From Muribaculaceae bacterium (GTDB lineage: Bacteria; Bacillota; Clostridia; Lachnospirales; Lachnospiraceae): DNA of 32,880 bases. Below are positions 1 to 9,363 of this stretch, one piece after another. The stretch spans positions 1 through 32,880 of the forward strand of contig JAMPHJ010000024.1 in assembly GCA_023663465.1 (NCBI GenBank), in the 5' to 3' direction. The position numbers were made by a program, and so were the translations under genes. Position 1 is the stretch's first letter. Every line of letters begins with the position of its first letter. The notes beneath the pieces were generated by a model. That model was not told the DNA's origin and did not search any database. It was given only the letters and a program-made list of their open reading frames with translations.

Positions 1-64
1 TTCTATCTGCCCTGCCACCTCAATATCTACATGCTGACTGAAAATTGATTTCCATGTTTGACAC

Positions 65-93
65 TTGCCACCGCTGGATTTATCTGGTATAAT
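65..93 (+). promoter_or_regulatory. Sigma-A promoter of the phosphofructokinase gene
   Basis: A -35 element TTGCCA (65-70) and a -10 element TATAAT (88-93) are separated by 17 bases, and TGG directly before the -10 gives an extended -10. Transcription would start near 100, leaving a leader of about 80 bases before the ATG at 180. A nearby TTGACA (58-63) is 24 bases from the -10 and is too far away to be its partner. Confidence 0.75.
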
Positions 94-179
94 CCTAGGT
101 GATGCCAGCTGGCGATTTTTATTCGTTATGCAGCGGCAGAAGTGAAAACTATTACAAAATTATAAAAGGAGCGTTTGCA

Positions 180-1412
180 ATGAAAGGAAATATTGTTGTT
201 GGTCAGTCTGGCGGCCCTACAGCCGTTATTAACTCTTCCGTAGCAGGTGTTTATGCGGCGGCGAAGAAGCTGGGTGTTAAGAAGATTTACGGTATGGTTC
301 ATGGAATTGAAGGATTCTTACAGGACAAGATGATTGACCTTGGAGAATATCTGGATGACGAGACAGGAATCGAGCTGTTGAAGAGAACCCCTTCTGCTTT
401 TCTGGGGTCCTGCCGTTTTAAAATGCCGAAGATAGAAGGGCATGAAGACGTGTATGAGAAAGTTTTTGAAATCATGGAGAAGCATGATATCGAATGTCTC
501 TTCTATGCAGGCGGAAATGATTCGATGGATACGGTAAAAATGCTATCCGATTATGCGGCGGCTCATAACAAACCGCAGAGATTTATGGGCGTTCCGAAGA
601 CGATTGACAATGACCTTCCGATTACGGACCACTGCCCCGGCTATGGTTCCGCAGCGAAATATATTGCTGCCAGCATGAAAGAGATTATCCGTGACAACGA
701 GTCTTTCGGCGCGCAGAAACCGACGATTTGTATCGTAGAGATTATGGGACGTAACGCAGGCTGGCTGACAGCGGCGGCGGCGTTATGCAAAGGGGATGAC
801 TGCAGCGGACCGGATGCAATTTATCTGCCAGAGCGCGTATTTGATATGGACAAGTTTATGGCGGATGTGAAGAAGCTTGCGGAGGAAAAATCTTCCGTAG
901 TGATTGCAGTATCCGAGGGTGTGCATGTGGCGGACGGACGTTATGTGTGCGAGCTTGGCAAAGAAGTTGCGGTAGATGCTTTTGGTCATAAGCAGATGTC
1001 CGGTACGGCGGCGATGCTTGCCAATATGGTTGCTGCAGAGACAGGGTTAAAGACGCGTGCAATCGAATTTTCCACCTTACAGCGTGCTGCGACGCATTTA
1101 GCATCCCTGACGGATATCAACGAAGCTTTCCAGGTAGGATTTGATGCAGTGAAAGCAGCGGAAGAAGGAAAGACAGGCATGATGATTACGCTTGATAGAA
1201 ACGGCGACTCTCCGTATCAGTGCGGTACAAGCGCATACGATATCCATGCGATTGCCAATGTTGAGAGAAAAGTTCCCGACGAGTGGATTACAGAAGACGG
1301 TAAGGGCTTGAACGGCGGCTATGAGAACTATGCAAGACCGTTGATTATGGGCGAGCTGCAGCCACTGTATGTAAACGGTCTGCCGCTTCACCTTGTACGC
1401 AAAAACAGCTAA
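180..1412 (+). CDS. pfp: 6-phosphofructokinase, PPi-dependent type
   Basis: This 410-residue protein phosphorylates fructose 6-phosphate to fructose 1,6-bisphosphate in glycolysis, in the cytoplasm. Visible motifs are GQSGGPTAVINSS (residues 8-20), GGNDS (111-115), PKTIDND (139-145) and MGRNAGW (189-195). In the family, the Lys of PKTIDND and an Asp at the fourth position of the GGxDS motif mark pyrophosphate users, while ATP enzymes have GGDGS and a Gly in PGTIDND. Pyrophosphate is therefore the predicted donor; reversibility follows from family knowledge. The frame is open upstream to an ATG at 99, but the ATG at 180 is chosen because AAAGGAG lies just before it and the family consensus begins there. 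The gene appears to be a single transcription unit. The gene symbol rests on the inferred donor. Confidence 0.92.
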   Translation: MKGNIVVGQSGGPTAVINSSVAGVYAAAKKLGVKKIYGMVHGIEGFLQDKMIDLGEYLDDETGIELLKRTPSAFLGSCRFKMPKIEGHEDVYEKVFEIMEKHDIECLFYAGGNDSMDTVKMLSDYAAAHNKPQRFMGVPKTIDNDLPITDHCPGYGSAAKYIAASMKEIIRDNESFGAQKPTICIVEIMGRNAGWLTAAAALCKGDDCSGPDAIYLPERVFDMDKFMADVKKLAEEKSSVVIAVSEGVHVADGRYVCELGKEVAVDAFGHKQMSGTAAMLANMVAAETGLKTRAIEFSTLQRAATHLASLTDINEAFQVGFDAVKAAEEGKTGMMITLDRNGDSPYQCGTSAYDIHAIANVERKVPDEWITEDGKGLNGGYENYARPLIMGELQPLYVNGLPLHLVRKNS

Positions 1413-1488
1413 AACGACCTAAAAAAGGTAAGAAGGTCTGAAAAAAGATAGGAAGCTTGAATAGAATCATAGGGCTTGAAAAAGCCGC

Positions 1489-1518
1489 TTGTAAGGAATT
1501 TATACAATATGTTATGAT
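1489..1518 (+). promoter_or_regulatory. Probable promoter of the signalling operon
   Basis: TTGTAA (1489-1494) and TATGAT (1513-1518) are 18 bases apart, and TGT immediately before the -10 makes it an extended -10. The start would fall near 1525, only a few bases before the hairpin at 1528, so that hairpin would form the extreme 5' end of the transcript that begins the signalling operon. Confidence 0.55.
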
Positions 1519-1527
1519 AGGAACTAT

Positions 1528-1558
1528 AAGGCTGAATCAATATAGGGTTCAGCCTTTT
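1528..1558 (+). terminator. Hairpin with short T-run between pfp and the signalling operon
   Basis: AAGGCTGAA (1528-1536) pairs perfectly with TTCAGCCTT (1548-1556) around an 11-base loop, and two further T residues follow. It can serve as the rho-independent terminator of the phosphofructokinase gene, but it also lies directly downstream of the predicted start site at about 1525. It could therefore be a leader stem-loop or weak attenuator of the next operon. The T-run is short. Confidence 0.55.
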
Positions 1559-1583
1559 ACCTTATAAGGATAGGAAGATTGGT

Positions 1584-2654
1584 ATGACACAGGAAAAAAA
1601 CAATAAAGTTGCAAAAATTCTCATTGTGGACGATGTCGATAACAATCGTTTTGCTCTGCGGGATATTATTCTGGAAATGGGGCATCAACCGGTGCTGGCG
1701 GAAAACGGCGCACAGGCGTTGAAAATTGTATACAGGATACAGCCCCAACTGATTATTTCGGACATATCCATGCCGGAGCTGGACGGGTATGAGCTTTGTA
1801 AGATTCTCAAGGAAAACCCGGAAACAAGACATATCCCGATTATTTTTATTTCCGCTTTCGATGACCCTTCCGATGTGGTAAAAGGATTTGACTTAGGCGG
1901 TGAGGATTATATCACCAAGCCATTTATCCCCAAAGTGGTCAAGGCAAGGCTACGGCTTCATCTACGGCTTTTTGATACCAGCAGCGAGTTAACGGAGATG
2001 AATAGAAGATTGCAGAAATCCGTGAATGCGCAGCTTCATCAGTTAGAAATGGAAAAGAAAAACGTTTTATACGCCTTAATCCGCGTGGCGAGGGAAAACG
2101 CCGGTTATGATGTAAACCATATGGAGCGGCTCTGTTATAACTGCCGGATTCTGGCGGAGGCGATGCAGTTATCGGTGGAATACGGAAGCTTGATTTCGGA
2201 CGCCTATGTGGATACGATTGAGCTGGCGGCGCCGCTTTGCGATTTGGGCAATGTTTCGATTCCGACGGAGCTTTTACAGAAAAAGGAAAACCTGACCCCG
2301 GAGGATATCGCCATCATACGGACGCATACGACCATCGGCGCCAGAATCCTTCAGGATATCAAGGATACCGGGGACTATAACGATTTTCTACAGATGTCTA
2401 TTGATATCGCCCATTATCACCATGAAAACTGGGACGGAAGCGGTTATCCCTGCAGGAAGAAAGGGGATGAAATCCCGCTGGCGGCGCAGATTGTCTGTGT
2501 GGTGAGCGCCTATTGTGCGATGACGGAAAGTCGTGTCTACCGGGATTCTTACCATGTGAGCGAGGCGTTGGAAATGATGGAAAAGGACGCCGGGACGAAG
2601 TTCAATCCTGGTATTTTTCAAATTATGCGTAAAATTTACCGGCAGATGCATTAG
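1584..2654 (+). CDS. Response regulator with REC and degenerate HD-GYP domain
   Basis: The 356-residue protein is cytoplasmic, with no membrane segment. Residues 11-130 are a receiver domain with the acidic pair D16/D17, phospho-acceptor D60 in SDISMPELDG and K112 in TKPF. A helical linker (about 133-160) leads into an HD-GYP-like domain (about 165-355). HD-GYP enzymes hydrolyse cyclic di-GMP using a metal site, but here several ligands are gone. The HD pair is C219-D220 (LCDLGN instead of LHDIGK) and the late ADVYDAL motif reads VSAYCAM. H248 of HTTIGA and HHENWDGSGYP (279-289) are kept. Phosphodiesterase activity is therefore doubtful, and a binding or scaffold role is an alternative. It is the first gene of an operon with two hybrid kinases (17-base gap to the next) and is a natural phosphate acceptor for them. 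The ATG at 1584 follows a purine-rich stretch with AAGGA and AGGAAG. Confidence 0.85.
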   Translation: MTQEKNNKVAKILIVDDVDNNRFALRDIILEMGHQPVLAENGAQALKIVYRIQPQLIISDISMPELDGYELCKILKENPETRHIPIIFISAFDDPSDVVKGFDLGGEDYITKPFIPKVVKARLRLHLRLFDTSSELTEMNRRLQKSVNAQLHQLEMEKKNVLYALIRVARENAGYDVNHMERLCYNCRILAEAMQLSVEYGSLISDAYVDTIELAAPLCDLGNVSIPTELLQKKENLTPEDIAIIRTHTTIGARILQDIKDTGDYNDFLQMSIDIAHYHHENWDGSGYPCRKKGDEIPLAAQIVCVVSAYCAMTESRVYRDSYHVSEALEMMEKDAGTKFNPGIFQIMRKIYRQMH

Positions 2655-2671
2655 GAGGGAGATGGGGCGTT

Positions 2672-5527
2672 TTGGAATTTTTAAATCAGAATAAACAGAA
2701 TCAGAGAAATACAGAGCGCTTTGTGCTGCTGCTTTATAGTCTATACAGTGTCAGTCTGTGTCTGGGAATCATCCGCAGCGGCGGAGAGCTATGGGTTAGC
2801 GGGTTTCTGCTGATTGCATTGGGAGCCGCCTGTTTTTTGTGTCTGAGCAAATATAGGAATTACCGGGTGAGGGCGATACTGACCGGGATATTGATGCAGT
2901 TGTCCGTGATTCTTTATGCGGCGCATACGGCGGATTTATCTGCGGTGATACCGACTTTTATGGTGATGTCAGTACTTGTGGCAATTTATGGTTTTGCAGG
3001 AACCATATGGATTCCTTTGATTTCGCTGGCTTTCCTGATTTTTTATCATGGCGTTATTATAGATACTTTTCAGACCTTATCTAAAGAGGCGCTCTTTCGT
3101 CTTTTGCTTCAGCTTGGCAATATTCTTTGTCTGGAATTTACCCTTTATATATGGACGAAAAACCGAAACAAAGTTACCGAACAGGTGCATCATATGATAG
3201 AAGCATTGATGGATGCGGAACAGAGTAAGGATGATTTCCTTGCGAATGTCAGTCATGAAATCCGCACGCCTGTCAATACTATCTGCGGCATGAGCGAGAT
3301 GGCGCTGCGGGAACACGAGATAGATAAAATGCGGGAAGAGCTGTTCGATATCCGGGATGCAGGGCATAATCTGATGTCCCTTGTCAGCGATATCCTGGAT
3401 TTCTCGCAGTTACAACAGGGAAAAATGAATCTGGAAGAGGAAGCTTATAATATCACTTCTACGATGAACGATATCATTAACATGGCGATGGCGCGTAAAG
3501 GCGAGAAACAGATAGAGATTATCGTGGACTGCGCGGCGGACATACCGAACGGATTATTCGGCGATGAGAAAAAGATAAGAAGAGTGATTATGAATCTGGT
3601 GGATAACGCCATCAAATTTACGAACGAAGGCGGCGTTATTATCAAAGTCAGCACGCGTAAAGAAAGTTACGGTGTGAATTTGTGCGTATCGGTGAAAGAC
3701 ACCGGAATCGGCATTGAAGCGGGCAGTTTAGAGAAGCTGTTTGAGAGTTTCAGCCAGGTGGATACGAGGAGAAACCGTCAGAAGGGCGGCGTCGGGTTAG
3801 GACTTGCAATTTCCAAAGAGCTTGTCCGTAAGATGGGTGGAACCATTACCGTCAGAAGCCGTCTGGGAAAGGGAAGTACTTTTTCTTTCGTCGTACCGCA
3901 GAAAGTATTGGAAGAAAAGCCTATCGGTCTGGTAAAAGACAGGGACAAAATCAATGTCGCTGCGTATTTCGATATGGAGCAGTTCGATATGATGGCAATC
4001 CGGGATGAATATACGAATATTATCATTCATATGGTGCAGCAGTTGAAAGTGCGGTGTCATGTGTGCCGGAATCTGTCGGAGTTAAAGCGGCGGGATAGGA
4101 TAGAAGCCTTTTCCCATATTTTTATCAGTCTGGAGGAATATCAGGAGGATGAAGAATATTTCGACGAGCTGACGAGACACACGAAGGTTATCATGGTCAT
4201 TGACAGACCGCGGGAAAAATATGTTTCCAACCCGGATATCATTAGACTGTATAAACCTTTCTATATCCTTCCGGTCGTTTCGATTCTGAATGGGAACGGC
4301 GGTTCGGCGGGCGGCAAACGGATGGTGCGTCCGGGCAAGTTTATTGCGCCGGGAGCGCATGTTCTGGTGGTGGATGATAATAGGATGAATATCCGTGTCG
4401 TAGAGGGATTGTTAAAAGAATATCAAATTAAGGTGACGTATGCTACAAGCGGCATGGAGGCGCTGGACGTCATCGAGAGCATGGCTTTTGACTTTGTTTT
4501 CATGGACCATATGATGCCGGAAATGGACGGCGTTGAGACGATGCACCGTATCCGGGATAAGATAGGACATTATTATCAGAGAGTGCCGATTGTGGCGTTG
4601 ACAGCAAACGCTGCGCCGGGAAGCCGGGAAATGTTTCTGGATGAAGGCTTTGACGACTTTGTGGCGAAGCCTATCGAGGCTTCCGTCTTGGAACGTGTGC
4701 TGAAGAGGAATCTGCCACAGGAAAAACTGATTTTCCAGTCGCCGGAGCATACGGCTGAGGAGTCCTTTAAGGAGCGGGAAGCGAATCTTCTTTTACAGGA
4801 AAAAGAAATAAGTGTTAAGGAAGAAGTCCAAGATGGGGCGCAGGAAGAAGCCCTCGTAATCGGAGATTTGAATGTGGACAACGGCATTCTTTACTGCGGC
4901 GGCAAGGAGGAATATCTGGAAGTTTTGGCGGCGTACTGCATGGAAGGCGAGGAAGAGCAGCAGCGGCTGGAAGCCTTTTACGAAAGCAAGGACTGGATGA
5001 ATTATACGATTGTCGTCCATGCCTTAAAGAGCGGGATGAAAAATATAGGAGCGGATGTTTTATCGGAGAAGGCGAAAGCGCTAGAATTTGCCGGCAAGAA
5101 TAACGATATTGATTTTATTCTGGGAAATCATGACGATATGATTGCAGAATATCGTCGCATGGTGGAAATGTTGCGCGAAAATCCGATGATTCGGGTACGG
5201 ATACCGGAGGATGCAGGAATGTCGCCGGAGGAACAATGGGACGCGCAGATGCAGGAAACAGAGGATATGCCGGAACTTACGGAGGAAACTTTTGATAAAC
5301 TGCTGGTGGATTTAGAAGACGCCATGTTTTCCTTAGACGGGAAGAGAATGCTGGAAATCTTGGCGCAGTTACAGGAATATCAGTATCACGGGGTAGGGCT
5401 TTTTACCAAATTAAAACCCATCCGGGAAAAGGTAGAGAAAGATGATTATATGTCTGCGGTGGATACCCTAGAGCAGCTTAGACAGAGGATAAAGGACGGA
5501 AAGGAAGGAGGCGGGCGGCGCTCATGA
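2672..5527 (+). CDS. Hybrid histidine kinase with pseudo-receiver, receiver and Hpt domains
   Basis: The 951-residue membrane kinase has about six hydrophobic segments (residues 17-160) and no obvious large extracellular domain. The DHp domain has H195 in NVSHEIRTP. The ATPase domain shows N312 (N box), D343 (DTGIGI) and the glycine-rich box at 372-377. Residues about 418-540 look like a receiver fold without the phospho-Asp (ISLEE where the acceptor should be). A true receiver follows (D568/D569, acceptor D612 in FMDHMMPEMDG, K666). An Hpt domain (about 728-835) has H783 in HALKSG, and a helical acidic tail ends the protein. This gives a full His-Asp-His relay within one chain, with the Hpt able to pass phosphate to the receiver gene upstream. 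The start is a TTG at 2672, preceded by AGGAGG at 2653-2658, slightly far away. The last bases overlap the next start (ATGA). Confidence 0.9.
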   Translation: MEFLNQNKQNQRNTERFVLLLYSLYSVSLCLGIIRSGGELWVSGFLLIALGAACFLCLSKYRNYRVRAILTGILMQLSVILYAAHTADLSAVIPTFMVMSVLVAIYGFAGTIWIPLISLAFLIFYHGVIIDTFQTLSKEALFRLLLQLGNILCLEFTLYIWTKNRNKVTEQVHHMIEALMDAEQSKDDFLANVSHEIRTPVNTICGMSEMALREHEIDKMREELFDIRDAGHNLMSLVSDILDFSQLQQGKMNLEEEAYNITSTMNDIINMAMARKGEKQIEIIVDCAADIPNGLFGDEKKIRRVIMNLVDNAIKFTNEGGVIIKVSTRKESYGVNLCVSVKDTGIGIEAGSLEKLFESFSQVDTRRNRQKGGVGLGLAISKELVRKMGGTITVRSRLGKGSTFSFVVPQKVLEEKPIGLVKDRDKINVAAYFDMEQFDMMAIRDEYTNIIIHMVQQLKVRCHVCRNLSELKRRDRIEAFSHIFISLEEYQEDEEYFDELTRHTKVIMVIDRPREKYVSNPDIIRLYKPFYILPVVSILNGNGGSAGGKRMVRPGKFIAPGAHVLVVDDNRMNIRVVEGLLKEYQIKVTYATSGMEALDVIESMAFDFVFMDHMMPEMDGVETMHRIRDKIGHYYQRVPIVALTANAAPGSREMFLDEGFDDFVAKPIEASVLERVLKRNLPQEKLIFQSPEHTAEESFKEREANLLLQEKEISVKEEVQDGAQEEALVIGDLNVDNGILYCGGKEEYLEVLAAYCMEGEEEQQRLEAFYESKDWMNYTIVVHALKSGMKNIGADVLSEKAKALEFAGKNNDIDFILGNHDDMIAEYRRMVEMLRENPMIRVRIPEDAGMSPEEQWDAQMQETEDMPELTEETFDKLLVDLEDAMFSLDGKRMLEILAQLQEYQYHGVGLFTKLKPIREKVEKDDYMSAVDTLEQLRQRIKDGKEGGGRRS

Positions 5528-8244
5528 GAAGACTGGCTAAGAAAATCTATGAGATGATTTATGGAAGAGATTACGAGCTGCGGGAACGGATTTTTAGGAT
5601 GATTGTCCTGATTGGCAGCGCGCTTGCCCTCATGGGTATTGTGGAATGTATCAGCATTATGGATGTGAAAACCATTGTCATTCCGCTTTTTATCCTGTTG
5701 TTCGTGCTGGGGGTAGCGTTGCTTGCCACCTTCAAATACCGGAAGATTGATTTTGCAGCGGTAGTAATAGGCTTTCTCATTATTCTGATGGTCTTCCCGA
5801 CGATGTTTTTCCAGAGCGGGGGATTGGAAGGTGGAGCCGTTGTCTGGTTTGCGATAGGGCTTTTGTACATTTTTCTGATGTTTTCTGGCAGGCGGCTGGC
5901 ATTTTTCCTGATTTTGTCGCTGATTGTAGATATCTCTACCTATGTTTACGGGTATTATCACCCGGAAGCTATTGTGCCTATGGATTCTAAGGCAGCGGCT
6001 TATCTTGACTCTCTTTTTGCAGTGCTGGCAGTGGGACTTGCCGGCGGCATTATTTTGAAGGTGCAGATGAAAATGTTTGAGATTGAGCGTTCCTTTGCCC
6101 AGAAACAGCAGAAAGAGCTGAAGGAAATCAGCGATTCCAAAAATCGTTTTTTCGCCAGCATGAGTCATGAAATCCGCACGCCGATTAATACCATCGTCGG
6201 ATTAAACGAGATGATTCTTAGGGAAAGCAAGGAAAGTGAAGTCAAGGAATATGCCAGAAATATCCAGAACGCCAGCAAAATGTTGTTGAATCTGGTCAAT
6301 GATATCCTAGATTTATCGCAGCTTGAGATGAAAAAAATGGAAATCATGCCCATCCAGTATAAAACAGAGGAGCTTTTTAGCAATCTTATCGACATGATTC
6401 AGGTGCGCTTGAAAGAAAAGCGGCTGGAGTTCCAGGTGGAAATCGATGAGAATCTGCCTACAGTATTAGTGGGAGATATGAAGCGAATCAATCAGGTGGT
6501 TTTAAATATTCTGACCAATGCGGCGAAGTATACAAACAGCGGTTCCGTCACCCTTTCTGCCCATGCGGAGTCTATAGAAGGGGATACGCTCTGGCTGAAA
6601 GTGTCCGTAGCGGATACGGGTATCGGGATTAGAAAAGAGGATTTGGAGTATATTTATGACTCCTTCCAGCGGCTGGATACACGCAAAAATCTGCGGGTAG
6701 AAGGCAGCGGTCTGGGACTTTCCATTACCAAGCAGCTTGTGGATATGATGGATGGGGAAATTACGGTAGACAGTATTTATACGAAGGGGTCTACGTTTAC
6801 CATCGTGATACCCCAGAAAGTTATCGATAACACCCCCATTGGCGATGTAAAACTTTTGTCTGGCAGCCGCGTTTATATGGAAGAATATCAGCAGAGTTTT
6901 GAGGCGCCTGAGGCGAGAGTGTTGATCGTGGACGATAACGCCATGAATTCTATGGTGGAAAGAAAGCTCCTTATGGCGACGAAGGTGCAGGTAGACATTG
7001 CAAGGAGTGGCAGCGAATGTCTGGAAATGACGAAAAGGAAGTATTACCATGTTATTTTAATGGATTATATGATGCCCGAAATGGACGGCGCCCAGACGAT
7101 GCGGCTGTTACGGAAGCAGGAAAATGGGCTTTGCCGGGACAGCGCAGTGGTTGTTTTGTCGGCAAATTCTGTAGCGGAAGCCGGGGCAAAATTCTTAGAA
7201 GCAGGGTTTGACGGCTGTCTGGAGAAACCGATTCAGGCAGCAGCATTAGAGCGGGAAATTTTAAGATTTCTTCCAGAAGAACTTATTGAATACCGCAGAC
7301 AGGAGGAGCTGCCCGAAGAAGAGTCGGATATTCATAGAATATCCCGTCATAAGAGAAAGAAAGTATATATAACGACAGACTGTATCGGGGATTTGCCAGA
7401 ATCTTATATAGAAAAATATGACATTGGCGTCATGTATCTTTATATCAAGACAGAAAACGGACGCTTCATGGATACACTGGAAATTTCCTCAGACATGCTG
7501 ACCCAGTATACGACGGATACGGAAAGCAGCGCCGTGGCGGATAGTGTATCGGTGGAAGAATATGAGGAATTTTTTGCAGAAGCCCTGACCCATGCCGAGC
7601 AGATTGTCCACATATCTATGGCAAGGAATGTGGGGGAAAGTTACCAGGTTGCCGTGGCGGCGGCAAAGTGTTTCGACCATGTCCGGGTTATTGATTCCGA
7701 GCAGATTTCCTGCGGACAGGCTTTAGAAGCGCTGTATGCGGGACGGCTTGCTATGGAAGGATATTCCGCTGATGAAATTTGTAAACAAATAGAAAAGCTG
7801 AAAAAACGGGTAGTTTCCCGCTTTATCATGCCTTCTGCGACGATTTTCTATCGCAACGGACGTGTAAGCGGCGCCTATGAGCGTTTTTGTACGGTACTTG
7901 GTCTGCATCCGACGATGGCGATGCGACAGAGTAAGCTGACCATTATGGGAATCCGGGGCGGAAGACTGGAAAACGCATGGAAAAGATTTATCCATTTTCA
8001 TATGCTGCGAAAAGGCAGAATCAACGACGATATCATCTTTATATCCCATGCGGGCTGCAGCGTGGAACAACAGGAGCTGATTCGTAGGGAAGTATTGCGC
8101 CATGTTCCTTTTAAACGGGTAATTATGCAGAAAAGCTCCGTTTCGATTGCCTGCAGTTCGGGAATCGGCACGTTTGGTTTTGCTTATTATGTGAATGTGG
8201 ATGATAAAGAGCTGCAGCCGGCGCCGATTTCGGATATTATATAA
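5524..8244 (+). CDS. Hybrid histidine kinase fused to a C-terminal DegV domain
   Basis: The 906-residue membrane protein has about six transmembrane segments (residues 22-184). The DHp domain has H215 in SMSHEIRTP. The ATPase domain has N332, D364 (DTGIGI) and GSGLG (394-398). The receiver has D470/D471, acceptor D514 in [11 protein letters not shown] and K568. Residues about 612-895 match the DegV (EDD fold) family, whose studied members bind a fatty acid, as in FakB of fatty acid kinase. It opens with [13 protein letters not shown], has [11 protein letters not shown] and VIDS in the middle, NGRVSG, and a [12 protein letters not shown] end. The usual Ser of TDST is C620, and the usual His of the GxHxGPG motif is S878, so ligand contacts differ. 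The core is paralogous to the preceding kinase, but the pseudo-receiver and Hpt are absent. The ATG overlaps the previous stop, so the genes are translationally coupled. The role of DegV as lipid sensor or partner site is inference. Confidence 0.9.
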   Translation: MRRLAKKIYEMIYGRDYELRERIFRMIVLIGSALALMGIVECISIMDVKTIVIPLFILLFVLGVALLATFKYRKIDFAAVVIGFLIILMVFPTMFFQSGGLEGGAVVWFAIGLLYIFLMFSGRRLAFFLILSLIVDISTYVYGYYHPEAIVPMDSKAAAYLDSLFAVLAVGLAGGIILKVQMKMFEIERSFAQKQQKELKEISDSKNRFFASMSHEIRTPINTIVGLNEMILRESKESEVKEYARNIQNASKMLLNLVNDILDLSQLEMKKMEIMPIQYKTEELFSNLIDMIQVRLKEKRLEFQVEIDENLPTVLVGDMKRINQVVLNILTNAAKYTNSGSVTLSAHAESIEGDTLWLKVSVADTGIGIRKEDLEYIYDSFQRLDTRKNLRVEGSGLGLSITKQLVDMMDGEITVDSIYTKGSTFTIVIPQKVIDNTPIGDVKLLSGSRVYMEEYQQSFEAPEARVLIVDDNAMNSMVERKLLMATKVQVDIARSGSECLEMTKRKYYHVILMDYMMPEMDGAQTMRLLRKQENGLCRDSAVVVLSANSVAEAGAKFLEAGFDGCLEKPIQAAALEREILRFLPEELIEYRRQEELPEEESDIHRISRHKRKKVYITTDCIGDLPESYIEKYDIGVMYLYIKTENGRFMDTLEISSDMLTQYTTDTESSAVADSVSVEEYEEFFAEALTHAEQIVHISMARNVGESYQVAVAAAKCFDHVRVIDSEQISCGQALEALYAGRLAMEGYSADEICKQIEKLKKRVVSRFIMPSATIFYRNGRVSGAYERFCTVLGLHPTMAMRQSKLTIMGIRGGRLENAWKRFIHFHMLRKGRINDDIIFISHAGCSVEQQELIRREVLRHVPFKRVIMQKSSVSIACSSGIGTFGFAYYVNVDDKELQPAPISDII

Positions 8245-8361
8245 ATATTGCGACGTTTTTCTAAAATATATGGACAGATTGAAAAGATAGGGATTTTCCA
8301 GTTGCCAATTTGTACCTATGGAATAAATATCACAGATTGAGAGAAAGGCAGGGTTATTGGA

Positions 8362-9363
8362 TTGAGAAAGCAGAATCCCAACAACAAACGGATTATAATA
8401 GTGGCAGCCGCGGCGTTTCTTCTTGTAATCGGCATTATCGTTGTGACGCTTAAAGCGCAGAACGCGATACTGCTCCAGGAAGAGAGAATCCTGTCTTATG
8501 AAGGGGAGGGCGTGCCGCTCTTTTACCGGATAGGGAATATCTTCCGGCTGATTGTCTCAGGAATTGCGGCGTTTCTCATCCTATATTTTGCGCCGAAATT
8601 CATGAAGTATAAGCAGGGGAAAGAACAGGAGTATGATGAAAAAATCGTACAAAAGGCGGTGGCGCAGGAGCTGCCAGGTGCGACGTTTATCCGTGAGGCT
8701 GGTTTTTCACCCCAGCTATTGTATGAATATGGGATTCTTCCTTCTTATGATTCTTATCAGCAAAACGGTATCCTGCGCTATCAGAAGAATGGAAGGGAGC
8801 AGACGATTTCCAATCTGTATCTGATGCAGCGGCATGAGGATAGCAAAGAGCGTGTTTCCTATAAGGTATCTTACCGGGGACAGGCGTACACGGCGCATTA
8901 CCGGACGATGCTGCCCGGAGCCGTCCGCATCCTGCCCACGAAAATGATTCCGGTTATTAATCGGGAAACGATAGGCTGCTATCCGTCCAGACGCAGGGAG
9001 GAAAGCAAGATAGAGACGGAAAACGTACTTTTCAACAATCAGTTTGACGTCTATGCCACGGATGAACAGTCCGCCTTTTTCGTACTGAATCCTGTCGTCA
9101 TAGAGCAGCTTCTAGAAATGAAGCGCCATTATGAGCAGTTTGGAATCTTTATACAGGACGATGAAATGGTCATTACACTAGAAACCGACTGCATGGTTAT
9201 CCCGAAGCGGTTTTATCAAAAGGAGCAGGAAGCGCAGGATATCAGCATTGTGCGGGAAGAAGTGAGAAAACTTATACAGACGGCAGATCTGCTGGAAGAT
9301 GCGCTAAACGGCAGTATACAACATAATTTTACAAATCTAAGAAGAGGGGGAGGGCAGAGATGA
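8362..9363 (+). CDS. DUF3137-family membrane protein
   Basis: The 333-residue protein has two N-terminal membrane segments (residues about 10-30 and 58-78) and a long cytoplasmic part. The part around FNNQFDVYATDEQSAFFVLN is characteristic of DUF3137, a family of unknown biochemical function commonly found beside LemA. The start is a TTG at 8362 preceded by AAAGGCAGGG (8344-8353). No ATG lies nearby in frame. It overlaps the LemA gene by four bases (ATGA), so the two are almost certainly co-translated and probably act together at the membrane. A gap of 117 bases separates it from the DegV-kinase gene, with only a weak promoter candidate (TTGCCA at 8302), so membership of the signalling operon is uncertain. 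Confidence 0.8.
   Translation: MRKQNPNNKRIIIVAAAAFLLVIGIIVVTLKAQNAILLQEERILSYEGEGVPLFYRIGNIFRLIVSGIAAFLILYFAPKFMKYKQGKEQEYDEKIVQKAVAQELPGATFIREAGFSPQLLYEYGILPSYDSYQQNGILRYQKNGREQTISNLYLMQRHEDSKERVSYKVSYRGQAYTAHYRTMLPGAVRILPTKMIPVINRETIGCYPSRRREESKIETENVLFNNQFDVYATDEQSAFFVLNPVVIEQLLEMKRHYEQFGIFIQDDEMVITLETDCMVIPKRFYQKEQEAQDISIVREEVRKLIQTADLLEDALNGSIQHNFTNLRRGGGQR

Noticed and set aside
99-179. N-terminal extension of the phosphofructokinase to an ATG at 99
   Set aside because: It would place the start at the predicted transcription start with no ribosome binding site. The ATG at 180 has AAAGGAG and matches the family start.
5446-6168. 240-residue minus-strand reading frame opposite the DegV kinase start
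   Set aside because: It is antisense to strongly supported kinase coding sequence, is rich in His/Gln/Asn/Lys with no domain, and has no promoter or ribosome binding site that I could find.
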